From Anaerovibrio lipolyticus DSM 3074 (lineage in GTDB: Bacteria > Bacillota > Negativicutes > Selenomonadales > Selenomonadaceae), in contig NZ_FQYW01000004.1 of NCBI RefSeq assembly GCF_900141865.1, positions 124,001 to 188,000 of the forward strand: a stretch of 64,000 nucleotides of DNA, written 5' to 3'. This document shows, one piece after another, positions 52,570-59,796 of the stretch (positions are counted from its first letter, which is position 1; each line of letters starts with the position of its first letter). Below the pieces are notes generated by a model, which worked only from the letters and a program-made list of their open reading frames with translations, had not been told where the DNA came from and did not search any database. The position numbers were made by a program, and so were the translations under genes.

Positions 52570-53592
52570 TTACACGGCTTTGGCGGCACCAGTAAAGGTT
52601 TGGATATTGCTTAGTGGCGTTGAGGTGCTCAACCCACAGGCTGGTGCCAATATATTAATCTCATCCTGAATAAGCTGCTCAGTACCGCGCTGTATATTTG
52701 GTTCTTCCCCAAATTCCAACAGAAAGGTACTGAGATTTCCCATAGTCGTAAGCTGAGGGTACGCTTCCTTCAGCTTTTTAAGACTTACCAAAGCATCCAC
52801 ACTTATTGCATCTGCATGGAGATTGGCTATATGATGCGTCACAGCCTGCATGCGACCACATATATGAACGATTACTGGTACCCCCATTTCATGAATGGCA
52901 TCCACCAGCTTATTTATATAAACCACTGCATAATCGCCGAACATCCTTGGACCTAATATTTCACCGGTGGCTGTTGGGTCAGCAATGGAAATTACGCTGG
53001 CGCCATTATCCACCATGTATCGGGCATAGCCAATCAGCTGATTGGTTACATAATCCACAAATCTGTGGGATTCATCCTTGACCTTACGCAGCTCCTTCAG
53101 GAAATTCATTGGATCCACCACCGAAGCGGCGGTACTCAATGGACCAGTTATGCTGCCTATAACCGGTATGTCAGGAGAGTGGCCGGCAGCATTATATATT
53201 GCCTGAAAAACTGTACCCGCTCTAGGGCTCTTCACTAGGGCATCATCAGCCTTATAAATTACATCCTTTAACGAAGGAAATATTTCCTTGGCAATCTTTG
53301 GTTCACATTTTAGGGTACCAAAGTCGATATCACTGCCCAGCGCTTCAGCCTCCACGGTCATGCAAAAGGGAATACCCACATTTTCAAAGCCCGTATCCGC
53401 CTGCACATCCAAGGCCAAGTCTGCCATCATCTTAGAATCACGATGTCCATCGGGTAATACATTTCCATGATTTTTCATTACATCAACAATAGCTGAATTC
53501 ATCATGCCCCCGGGACAAATCACTGGAGCCCTGTCAACTGCTTCGCCCTTCAGAGAACGTAGCAACCGCTCCTTGGGAGATAACACATCCAT
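52570..53592 (-). CDS. UroD/MtaA-family corrinoid methyltransferase homologue 1
   Basis: A 340-residue MtaA-like protein: MDVLSPKERLLRSLKGEAVDRAPVICPGGMMNSA is the classic MtaA/MtbA N-terminus. The zinc triad is H243-x-C245 in VIVHICGRM and C319 in ILAPACGLSTSTP. The catalytic barrel has VIGSITGPLSTAASVVDP and SIADPTATGEILGP. It has only four bases to the corrinoid-protein gene, so they are cotranslated and probably partners. Bacterial MtaA-like proteins do not use coenzyme M; the methyl acceptor or donor here is unknown. Length normal. Confidence 0.9.
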   Translation of the reverse strand: MDVLSPKERLLRSLKGEAVDRAPVICPGGMMNSAIVDVMKNHGNVLPDGHRDSKMMADLALDVQADTGFENVGIPFCMTVEAEALGSDIDFGTLKCEPKIAKEIFPSLKDVIYKADDALVKSPRAGTVFQAIYNAAGHSPDIPVIGSITGPLSTAASVVDPMNFLKELRKVKDESHRFVDYVTNQLIGYARYMVDNGASVISIADPTATGEILGPRMFGDYAVVYINKLVDAIHEMGVPVIVHICGRMQAVTHHIANLHADAISVDALVSLKKLKEAYPQLTTMGNLSTFLLEFGEEPNIQRGTEQLIQDEINILAPACGLSTSTPLSNIQTFTGAAKAV

Positions 53593-53596
53593 ATTC

Positions 53597-54262
53597 TCAC
53601 GCTCCTAACGCCAAATCGGTATTACTCAGCAGCTTTTCCGCCACTTTTACGGCATCAGCAGCATTCCTGGCATATCCGTCAGCACCAATCTTTTTGGCAA
53701 AGGCTGGAGAAATTGGGCCGCCACCCACAATAACCTTAAATTTATCACGAATTCCCTTATCAGCGAGGATATCTACCACTTCCTTCATCCCCGGCATGGT
53801 AGTAGTCATAAGAGTGGCAATACCAATAATATCTGCTCCGTATTCCTCTGCTTTACTTACAAATTCAGCTGGAGGAATATCCCGGCCCAGATCCAGCACC
53901 TCAAAGCCACCAGTTTCCATCATCAGCCGAACCAGATTTTTGCCGATATCATGGGTATCGCCCTCAACCACACCAATGACAACCTTGCCCTTCTTGGACA
54001 CGTTTTCACTCTTTAAATGGGGCTTTAATACATCAATCCCCACATTCATAGCGTCAGAACACATCAACAGCTCTGGAACAAAATATTCTTCTTCATCAAA
54101 TAACTGACCGGCCCGTTCCATTCCCTTGGCCAGCCCCAAGTCTATAGTTTCATAGGCATCAATACCAGCGGTAAGGGATTGTTGAGCCAACTCCTCCACA
54201 GTATCCTCTTCCATTTCCACTACAGCATCGGCTATTTGTCTTAATAATTCTTCCTTTTCCAT
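53597..54262 (-). CDS. Corrinoid protein (B12-binding, MtaC/MtbC/MttC family)
   Basis: A 221-residue corrinoid protein. The N-terminal helical cap (residues 1 to about 90, with ELLMCSDAMNVGIDVLKPHL) is followed by the Rossmann B12 domain with the cobalt-binding DxHxxG: GDTHDIGKNLV, His104 as lower ligand. GIATLMTTTM and VIVGGGPISPAFAKKIGADGYA complete the site. It carries the methyl group between methyltransferases. It is the first gene of the operon, downstream of a strong promoter with palindromes. No sequence feature tells which substrate. Confidence 0.93.
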   Translation of the reverse strand: MEKEELLRQIADAVVEMEEDTVEELAQQSLTAGIDAYETIDLGLAKGMERAGQLFDEEEYFVPELLMCSDAMNVGIDVLKPHLKSENVSKKGKVVIGVVEGDTHDIGKNLVRLMMETGGFEVLDLGRDIPPAEFVSKAEEYGADIIGIATLMTTTMPGMKEVVDILADKGIRDKFKVIVGGGPISPAFAKKIGADGYARNAADAVKVAEKLLSNTDLALGA

Positions 54263-54304
54263 AGCTGTCTACCTCCTGCTCACAATTCATCATATTACAT
54301 CTAT

Positions 54305-54325
54305 AACATACTTGTTTGGTATGTT
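54305..54325. promoter_or_regulatory. Second operator-like palindrome, corrinoid operon
   Basis: AACATAC-TTGTTTG-GTATGTT, sharing the ACATAC/GTATGT half-site with the palindrome at 54353. It lies downstream of the -10, where a bound repressor would block the transcript. Confidence 0.55.
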
Positions 54326-54346
54326 TATGGTTATGTTGAAATAGAT

Positions 54347-54374
54347 ATTACAACATACCATAATGGTATGTCAA
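54347..54374 (-). promoter_or_regulatory. Promoter with operator in the spacer, corrinoid operon
   Basis: On the minus strand TTGACA (54369-54374) and TGTAAT (54347-54352) are 16 bases apart. The perfect palindrome ACATACCATAATGGTATGT (54353-54371) fills the spacer and overlaps the -35. This is the usual place for a TetR- or MerR-type operator. No regulator gene is adjacent. Confidence 0.7.
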
Positions 54375-54404
54375 TAGAAAATTTTATTAATTTTTGATAT
54401 AGCA

Positions 54405-54450
54405 CAAAAAAACACTGGAAAATGATTTACTCACTTTCCAGTGTTTTTGA
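54405..54450. terminator. Terminator of csaB
   Basis: CACTGGAAAa...cTTTCCAGTG (54413-54443) with T-runs on both strands. On the minus strand it follows the csaB stop. Confidence 0.8.
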
Positions 54451-54455
54451 TTGTA

Positions 54456-55565
54456 TTACTTTTTTTCTTTTTTCTTTTTATCAATGAGCTCAATGGCCAG
54501 CTCAGCATTGTGCATGGCCAGACGACGAAGCTCAGCGAAAAGCTGCTCGTTTTTCTTGCTAAAGCCTGCTTTATCATTCCACTTGGCACGAACCTTGCTT
54601 ACCAGCTCATCATACTTGACATTTTCCAGATCCCCAACAGGGCTTTCCCCTACAGACTCCAGGAATCTGTCAATCTTAGGATCATAGGAAACGCCTATCA
54701 TCGGCACGCCCATAACCGCTGCAAAAATCAATGCATGGAGACGGACGCCAATAAGAAGATCCATGTTGCCCACAATGGATAACAACTCCTTGGTGGTGTA
54801 TTCCTTATGAAGCACCACCGCATTACAGCTTGTCATGGATGCCACCATTTCAGCGCAATGTACATCCTCTGGATATTGCATTGGTAAAAATACAATGCGG
54901 GCATCAAATTCCTGGGCTATCTGGTCTGCGGCCCTGGCAATTACTGCCTTGTAATGGGTCCAGTCCTGCCACTCTCGAACGGAAATGCCCACCAATGGCT
55001 TGGCACCATAGGCATTGTTTTCCTTCAAAATAGTCCTGCCGATATTTCTGTCCACAGGATGAATGGCGTGAACCGGGTCAGAGGTACACTCAATGGCAGG
55101 ATGGCGAATCTTCATCTGTGCCAATTCCCCTAATGAGCCCTTATCGCGAACCGTAATCTGCTTAATGCCATTACCAACTATACGCATAATCCAGCGGGCC
55201 ATGCGCCCCTGAATTGGACCTATACCCTGAGCATACAGCATAACAGGGGTCCGAAGAAGCTCTGCCAGCACAATTATCATGAGATAATAATAAAGGCTGC
55301 GACGGGAGGTAACATTCTGCAAAAGACTGCCACCACCACTTATAAGGAGGTCTGCCTTGTACAGGGCACCTATAATACTTCCAATATCCAGCCAACCAAT
55401 GGAATTCACCTGATGGCGTTCCCTGGTGTCAGCAGGATCAGCGGAAATAACCGTAATATTTAAATTTGGATCCAAATCCGACAATACTTCTACCATAGCT
55501 GCCAGCATTGCTTCATCGCCGGCATTTCTGGAACCGTAATACCCGGAAATTACAACATTACTCAT
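54456..55565 (-). CDS. csaB: Polysaccharide pyruvyl transferase CsaB
   Basis: A protein of about 369 residues: SNVVISGYYGSRNAGDEAMLAAMVEVL, ADLLISGGGSLLQNVTSRRSLYYY, MLYAQGIGPI, VRDKGS, and GVRLHALIFAAVMGVPMIGVSYDPKI. CsaB puts ketal pyruvate on the secondary cell-wall polymer, which lets SLH-domain proteins bind. In Negativicutes this fits with SLH-bearing OmpM that tie the outer membrane to the wall (family knowledge). An ATG four codons upstream abuts AAGGA, so ATG at 55565 is preferred, but its spacing is long. It follows the DUF5693 gene by about 20 bases. Confidence 0.92.
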   Translation of the reverse strand: MSNVVISGYYGSRNAGDEAMLAAMVEVLSDLDPNLNITVISADPADTRERHQVNSIGWLDIGSIIGALYKADLLISGGGSLLQNVTSRRSLYYYLMIIVLAELLRTPVMLYAQGIGPIQGRMARWIMRIVGNGIKQITVRDKGSLGELAQMKIRHPAIECTSDPVHAIHPVDRNIGRTILKENNAYGAKPLVGISVREWQDWTHYKAVIARAADQIAQEFDARIVFLPMQYPEDVHCAEMVASMTSCNAVVLHKEYTTKELLSIVGNMDLLIGVRLHALIFAAVMGVPMIGVSYDPKIDRFLESVGESPVGDLENVKYDELVSKVRAKWNDKAGFSKKNEQLFAELRRLAMHNAELAIELIDKKKKEKK

Positions 55566-55586
55566 GTCTGTTGTCATTCCTTATCT

Positions 55587-57635
55587 TTACTTATTTTTAC
55601 AACTCAACTTTGGGGCAACAAATTTGCTCCAGAGCTGAATGAGAATCATACAGATAGCACCCACGCCGGCACCCAATACAATGCCACCAATGCCACGGGC
55701 AAAGGACATAAATACAGGAGAGCGCATGTGAGCGAAGGTCTCAACCATGGAGCCCTGACCGATGGTAGCCACCAGCACCAGAGCAAAGAGAACCATAGTC
55801 GGCCACTTACGGAACCAGCCCATTACAGCCAGCATAAATGCCGGATGACCAATGAGAAGCTCCTTGGAACGAGGACGGGCATACATGGCCTGCTCCAAAA
55901 ATGCCCTGAACTTAAGCTCAGTGGCAGAAACAGGCATACCCATGGTATGACCGGAACGGGCCACAAAGATAACGCCAGCAACCAAAACCAAAAACAGTAT
56001 CAAAAGAGACTTAACCTTCACAGGCATATCCAGCATCTTGCGGAACTGGTCCATAAAGCCCTCGGTGTCGTCCATCTTGCCATCGAATACATCGAAACGC
56101 TGCAGGAAGGCAATGGCCACCAAAATAATTGGCAACACAAAGGTGAGCTTAATGCCACGGAAGATATTAACCTCCAACAGATACTCCGTATCTGCAAGGG
56201 AACCGGAAAGGTAGGAGGCACCCACATAGGACATGATACCACAAGTAAAGAGGGCAATCACGCCAGTGGCAATCATCTTTGGCAAGGATGCCTTTTCATC
56301 GGCACTCTTGGCCCGGAAGCGGTCCATCTGCCAGATTACTGCAATAACTGGGAATACGTTGGCACTTAAGAGAGCAGCCACCACGCGAATTTTATTGCCG
56401 TGGCCCATGATAACAGGCCCCGCAGCAGCAATAATGCCAATTATCAGCAATCCATAAATGTACTTTTTCTTAAGCCCTGGAATTACCAGGCAAAGATACA
56501 ATACACAGGCAGCAGCCACACCTATCATTACCAGAGCACGAAGCCAGCTGGCTGGATAAAAATGGTCAAACACACCAGCCTTGCCGATGGTGTAGCCCTG
56601 AGCCTCCAGCTTATCCCTTACAGCTGAAAAATATGTCATATTAGTTTCCAGCAGGGTCATGCCAGGAGCCGGCTTGTCAAATATCTTCAAGAGATTGTAA
56701 CGGATGTTACGCTCAGCATCTGTATTTGCCCAGCGCTCCACACACTCGCCGATTTTCATCTTCTTCTGCTCATCCTTAGGAATGGAATAGAGGCGGGCAG
56801 AATGATAATCATTGGCCTTGGCAATATCCAGCATGCCATCCTGATGGAAGAACTGAAGCTGAGTTACCCCCTCAATCATACCAAGAGTGAGGTCACGCTC
56901 TGCCATTTTTTTGGCAGTATATTCGGAATAATCCGGAGCTCCCAAGGTCTGGGAACCGGAAAATACAATACCGGAAACCTTGTAGTTATCGATGCGCTTG
57001 AAGAAAGCATCCACATCGTCTTCGGTACATTTGTTGTAATTGGTAGGACGGGCCAAAACATAGAAGCCCCCCTTATTTACAGCCTCCATCTCATCAGTAG
57101 GCATACCCAAATCCATCTTCTCAAAGGACTCGAACTGGGCCTTTACTGCCAGCACTGTGGAGCCACCTACATTAAGAGCAGTAACCCGGTCCTTGCCCAG
57201 ACGGCGCACCAAATCCTCATGAACCTCCTTGAAGGTCTGGTCATGATGCCCGGTAACATAAATCTCAGTGCCCTTAATGGTGCCGTCCTCCACCAGCTTA
57301 CGCCAGTTAGGATCTGTCATAGCACCAGTATAATAGCTGGTGAGAACATCACTGCCATTAACAGCAGTAGTTTTGCCATTTACATTCAGCTTCTTGAAGG
57401 TGGTTTCATAAACCGCCAGAGAAGTGATGCCAGCGTCCTTGGCCTGCTTCATGACCTCTTCCACAGGCACGCCATCGCATTCAGCCAAGGCCACAAGGTC
57501 TTCGTAGTCCACAATAAGCTCTATGGAATTATTGCGAACCTCCACCTGATGACGCTGAATATTAATAAACAGTGAAGCAAAAAGGCCGATAATTATCAGC
57601 ACTATTAATAATTTATTATACGCAAACTGCTTCAT
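55587..57635 (-). CDS. DUF5693 membrane protein
   Basis: A 682-residue protein of the DUF5693 family. An N-terminal helix (LLIVLIIIGLFASLFIN) is followed by a large extracytoplasmic domain (about 30-380) with DYEDLVALAECDGVPVEEVMKQAKDAGITSLAVYETTF, and at least seven C-terminal helices (about 380-670), including ALVMIGVAAACVLYLCLVIPGL and a Gly-rich last helix. It is linked to csaB in many Firmicutes and may flip or make part of the pyruvylated polymer; no activity is proven. It lies between the LmeA-like gene and csaB on the same strand. Confidence 0.88.
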   Translation of the reverse strand: MKQFAYNKLLIVLIIIGLFASLFINIQRHQVEVRNNSIELIVDYEDLVALAECDGVPVEEVMKQAKDAGITSLAVYETTFKKLNVNGKTTAVNGSDVLTSYYTGAMTDPNWRKLVEDGTIKGTEIYVTGHHDQTFKEVHEDLVRRLGKDRVTALNVGGSTVLAVKAQFESFEKMDLGMPTDEMEAVNKGGFYVLARPTNYNKCTEDDVDAFFKRIDNYKVSGIVFSGSQTLGAPDYSEYTAKKMAERDLTLGMIEGVTQLQFFHQDGMLDIAKANDYHSARLYSIPKDEQKKMKIGECVERWANTDAERNIRYNLLKIFDKPAPGMTLLETNMTYFSAVRDKLEAQGYTIGKAGVFDHFYPASWLRALVMIGVAAACVLYLCLVIPGLKKKYIYGLLIIGIIAAAGPVIMGHGNKIRVVAALLSANVFPVIAVIWQMDRFRAKSADEKASLPKMIATGVIALFTCGIMSYVGASYLSGSLADTEYLLEVNIFRGIKLTFVLPIILVAIAFLQRFDVFDGKMDDTEGFMDQFRKMLDMPVKVKSLLILFLVLVAGVIFVARSGHTMGMPVSATELKFRAFLEQAMYARPRSKELLIGHPAFMLAVMGWFRKWPTMVLFALVLVATIGQGSMVETFAHMRSPVFMSFARGIGGIVLGAGVGAICMILIQLWSKFVAPKLSCKNK

Positions 57636-57649
57636 CGCAATTTAACTCC

Positions 57650-58348
57650 TTATTTACCAGTTGTGTGACGGCTGGCCTTAATAATAACCCGACCGTCCTG
57701 CATCTCCACATCATCCACCTCGGCCCGTACAGGCATTTTCTGCAAATCAAAGAGAAGAATATCCCCAAAGAAATTGCCCACCACGGCCTTTCCAAATACG
57801 GCATTTTTGATATCTAAATGGGTCATGTGAAAATAAACACCACCATTTTCCTCGAATACAGTCCCTTCCAGGGTAAGGTCTGCCGTGCGCCCCAGCAGCT
57901 TTACGGTGCCGGTGGCAGACAGCTTTTCCTTGTTCATGGTGGCAGTAATATTATCAACCTTTTCCAGCTTGTCCTGCAAAAGCATCTGAAGGGATTCCTG
58001 GGAAATAATGCCAGTCATTTCCAGCTTGTCTGCAGACCTTACTGCAGAACCATCCCGGGCATCCAGCTTGGTAAGGTCACCGTTGACATTTTCCCCGTCA
58101 AGGGTCAGCTTATCAACGCGGACCTGTCCCACCATGGCATTATCAGCATCAATATGAATACTGTCCATGTGGCCTGCCAAAAGCATAAATCCCGCCATGC
58201 TGGAAACCTTCACATTTACATTATCCGCCTTGGTGGCATCCTCAATACTGTGGGCAATGGAGCCCTGCACCACAAAGGGCAGAATCAGCTGGCAGAACAC
58301 CAGCAACACCACTATTATGGCCATACCAAATTTTAATGCCTTATTCAC
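57650..58348 (-). CDS. LmeA-like (DUF2993) phospholipid-binding protein
   Basis: A 232-residue exported protein: N-terminal helix FGMAIIVVLLVFCQLILPFVVQG, then a beta-rich DUF2993 domain with the typical VKVSSMAGFMLLAGHMDSIHIDADNAMVGQVRVDKLTLDGENV and TATMNKEKLSATGTVKLLGRTADLTLEGTVFEENGGVYFHM. LmeA proteins bind lipids in the periplasm and aid envelope glycolipid building. It precedes DUF5693 and csaB by 14 bases, so they form one envelope unit. Confidence 0.85.
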   Translation of the reverse strand: MNKALKFGMAIIVVLLVFCQLILPFVVQGSIAHSIEDATKADNVNVKVSSMAGFMLLAGHMDSIHIDADNAMVGQVRVDKLTLDGENVNGDLTKLDARDGSAVRSADKLEMTGIISQESLQMLLQDKLEKVDNITATMNKEKLSATGTVKLLGRTADLTLEGTVFEENGGVYFHMTHLDIKNAVFGKAVVGNFFGDILLFDLQKMPVRAEVDDVEMQDGRVIIKASRHTTGK

Positions 58349-58393
58349 AGTTATCTCCTAAAAATCCAATACTCAGTAATCGGCTGAGGAGGT

Positions 58394-58520
58394 ACCGGGA
58401 GATGCAGTTGGGGACGTATTTTGCGTTGGTACTTAGTGAATCCAAGCTTTTAGCGTAGGATGAACTTAGTACCGCTACGCAAACTAGTGAGCGAGAGCGT
58501 TCCCCAATGCATCTCCTGGC
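58394..58520. repeat. Palindromic intergenic element, about 127 bases
   Basis: The outer arms CCGGGAGATGCAGTTGGGGA and the complement of TCCCCAATGCATCTCCTGG match with few mismatches; inner arms TTGCGT-TGGTACTTAGTGAATCC and GGATGAACTTAGTACCGCTACGCAA also pair. The GAGATGCAGTTGGGG end resembles the GAGGTGCAGTTAG end of the element at 30504. It fills the gap between prfB and the LmeA-like gene. Confidence 0.7.
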
Positions 58521-58536
58521 ACACCATCATGCGCAT

Positions 58537-59643
58537 TTATATCTGATGGTTAGCCTTGGCCCGAAGGAAGGCCTCAATGAACATATCGATTTCACCGTCC
58601 ATAACTGCACCGGTGTTACCAGTTTCAGCATTGGTACGATGATCCTTAACCATGTTGTATGGATGGAATACATAGGAACGAATCTGGCTGCCCCACTCGA
58701 TCTTCTGCTGATCACCCTCAAGAGCAGCGATTTCCTTTTCCTTCTTTTCCTCCTCCAGCTCAAAGAGCTTGGCCCGAAGCATCTTCAGACACTGCTCGCG
58801 GTTCTGGAGCTGGGAGCGCTCATTTTGGCACTGAACCACAATTCCTGTAGGCTCATGGGTCATACGAACAGCGGAGGAAGTCTTATTGATGTGCTGACCA
58901 CCGGCACCGGATGCGCGGTAGGTATCAACACGAACTTCATCCATATTAATCTTAACCTCTTCAGTGTCATCCAGCTCCGGCATAATATCACAAGCACAGA
59001 AGGAGGTATGACGACGGGCTGCGGAATCGAATGGAGAAATACGTACCAGACGATGTACGCCCTTTTCGGACTTCAAAAAGCCATAAGCGTTGTGTCCCTT
59101 GATAAAGAGAGTAACAGACTTAACGCCGGCCTCATCACCTGGGAGGAAGTCGGCAGTTTCCACAGTAAAGCCATGACGCTCAGCATAACGGCCATACATT
59201 CTAAGGAGCATGCTGGTCCAGTCCTGAGCCTCAGTGCCGCCGGCACCTGCATGAAGGGTCAGAATTGCATTGTTGGCATCATACTTGCCGGAAAGCATAA
59301 CCTCCAGCTGAAGCTCCTCCAACGCCTTGTCAATCTCAGCCATATCGGCCTTGATATCCTCCTCCACGCTTTCATCCTTGTCATCCATGCCAATTTCCCA
59401 CATTACCTGCACATCATCGTACTTGGCTACAAGGGCCTTATATTTATCAACACTAATCTTAACATCATTAAGCTCCTGGTTGATTTTCTGGGCACTTTCA
59501 GGATCATCCCAAAAAGTAGGCTCACCCATTTTATATTCCAATTCTGCAATTTTTTCTTCTTTATGAGCCACATCCAGAGCCTTTTCCATCTCGTTCAGTC
59601 GCTCCTGGAGTGCCGCAATACCTGGCTTCAAATCCTCCAGCAT
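58537..59643 (-). CDS. prfB: Peptide chain release factor 2
   Basis: A 368-residue RF2. The SPF anticodon-like motif is in RISPFDSAARRH, and the GGQ motif in ASGAGGQHINKTSSAV. RF2 ends translation at UGA and UAA. Most prfB genes have a programmed +1 frameshift near codon 25 (in-frame UGA after LRGSL or LRGYL); here the frame is open from MLEDLKPGIAALQERLNEMEKALDVAHKEEKIAELEY onwards, and the residues of that signal are replaced. It lies after secA with about 150 bases of repeats between. Confidence 0.97.
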   Translation of the reverse strand: MLEDLKPGIAALQERLNEMEKALDVAHKEEKIAELEYKMGEPTFWDDPESAQKINQELNDVKISVDKYKALVAKYDDVQVMWEIGMDDKDESVEEDIKADMAEIDKALEELQLEVMLSGKYDANNAILTLHAGAGGTEAQDWTSMLLRMYGRYAERHGFTVETADFLPGDEAGVKSVTLFIKGHNAYGFLKSEKGVHRLVRISPFDSAARRHTSFCACDIMPELDDTEEVKINMDEVRVDTYRASGAGGQHINKTSSAVRMTHEPTGIVVQCQNERSQLQNREQCLKMLRAKLFELEEEKKEKEIAALEGDQQKIEWGSQIRSYVFHPYNMVKDHRTNAETGNTGAVMDGEIDMFIEAFLRAKANHQI

Positions 59644-59679
59644 GTTCTCACATCCTATTTAAATTCATATTAATTAATG

Positions 59680-59725
59680 GACCTCATCCCCCTCCTGCGG
59701 AGGGACCTTCCCCAAGGGAGAAGGC
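59680..59725 (-). repeat. Double-stem dispersed repeat, copy 2
   Basis: On the minus strand CCTTCTCC-CTT-GGGGAAGG, then stem two CCCTCC-GCA-GGAGGG, then GGATGAGGTC. It faces copy 3 at 59752, giving an inverted pair. Confidence 0.8.
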
Positions 59726-59751
59726 CTGTAGCTAGTTGAGCTGCATCAATT

Positions 59752-59796
59752 GCCTTCCCCGCTGGGGAAGGTGTCAACGAAGTTGACGGATGAGGT
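59752..59796 (+). repeat. Double-stem dispersed repeat, copy 3
   Basis: CCTTCCCC-GCT-GGGGAAGG, TG, stem two TCAAC-GAA-GTTGA, then GGATGAGGT. Its end touches the stop codon of secA, so it may also shape the 3' end of that mRNA. Confidence 0.8.

Noticed and set aside
49503-53592. True uroporphyrinogen decarboxylase (heme pathway)
   Set aside because: The proteins have MtaA-type zinc triads, lie with a corrinoid protein and activator, and lack the N-terminal motif of HemE.
54263-54455. Cobalamin riboswitch before the corrinoid operon
   Set aside because: The gap is under 200 bases, lacks a B12-box-like sequence and is explained by a promoter, two palindromes and the csaB terminator.
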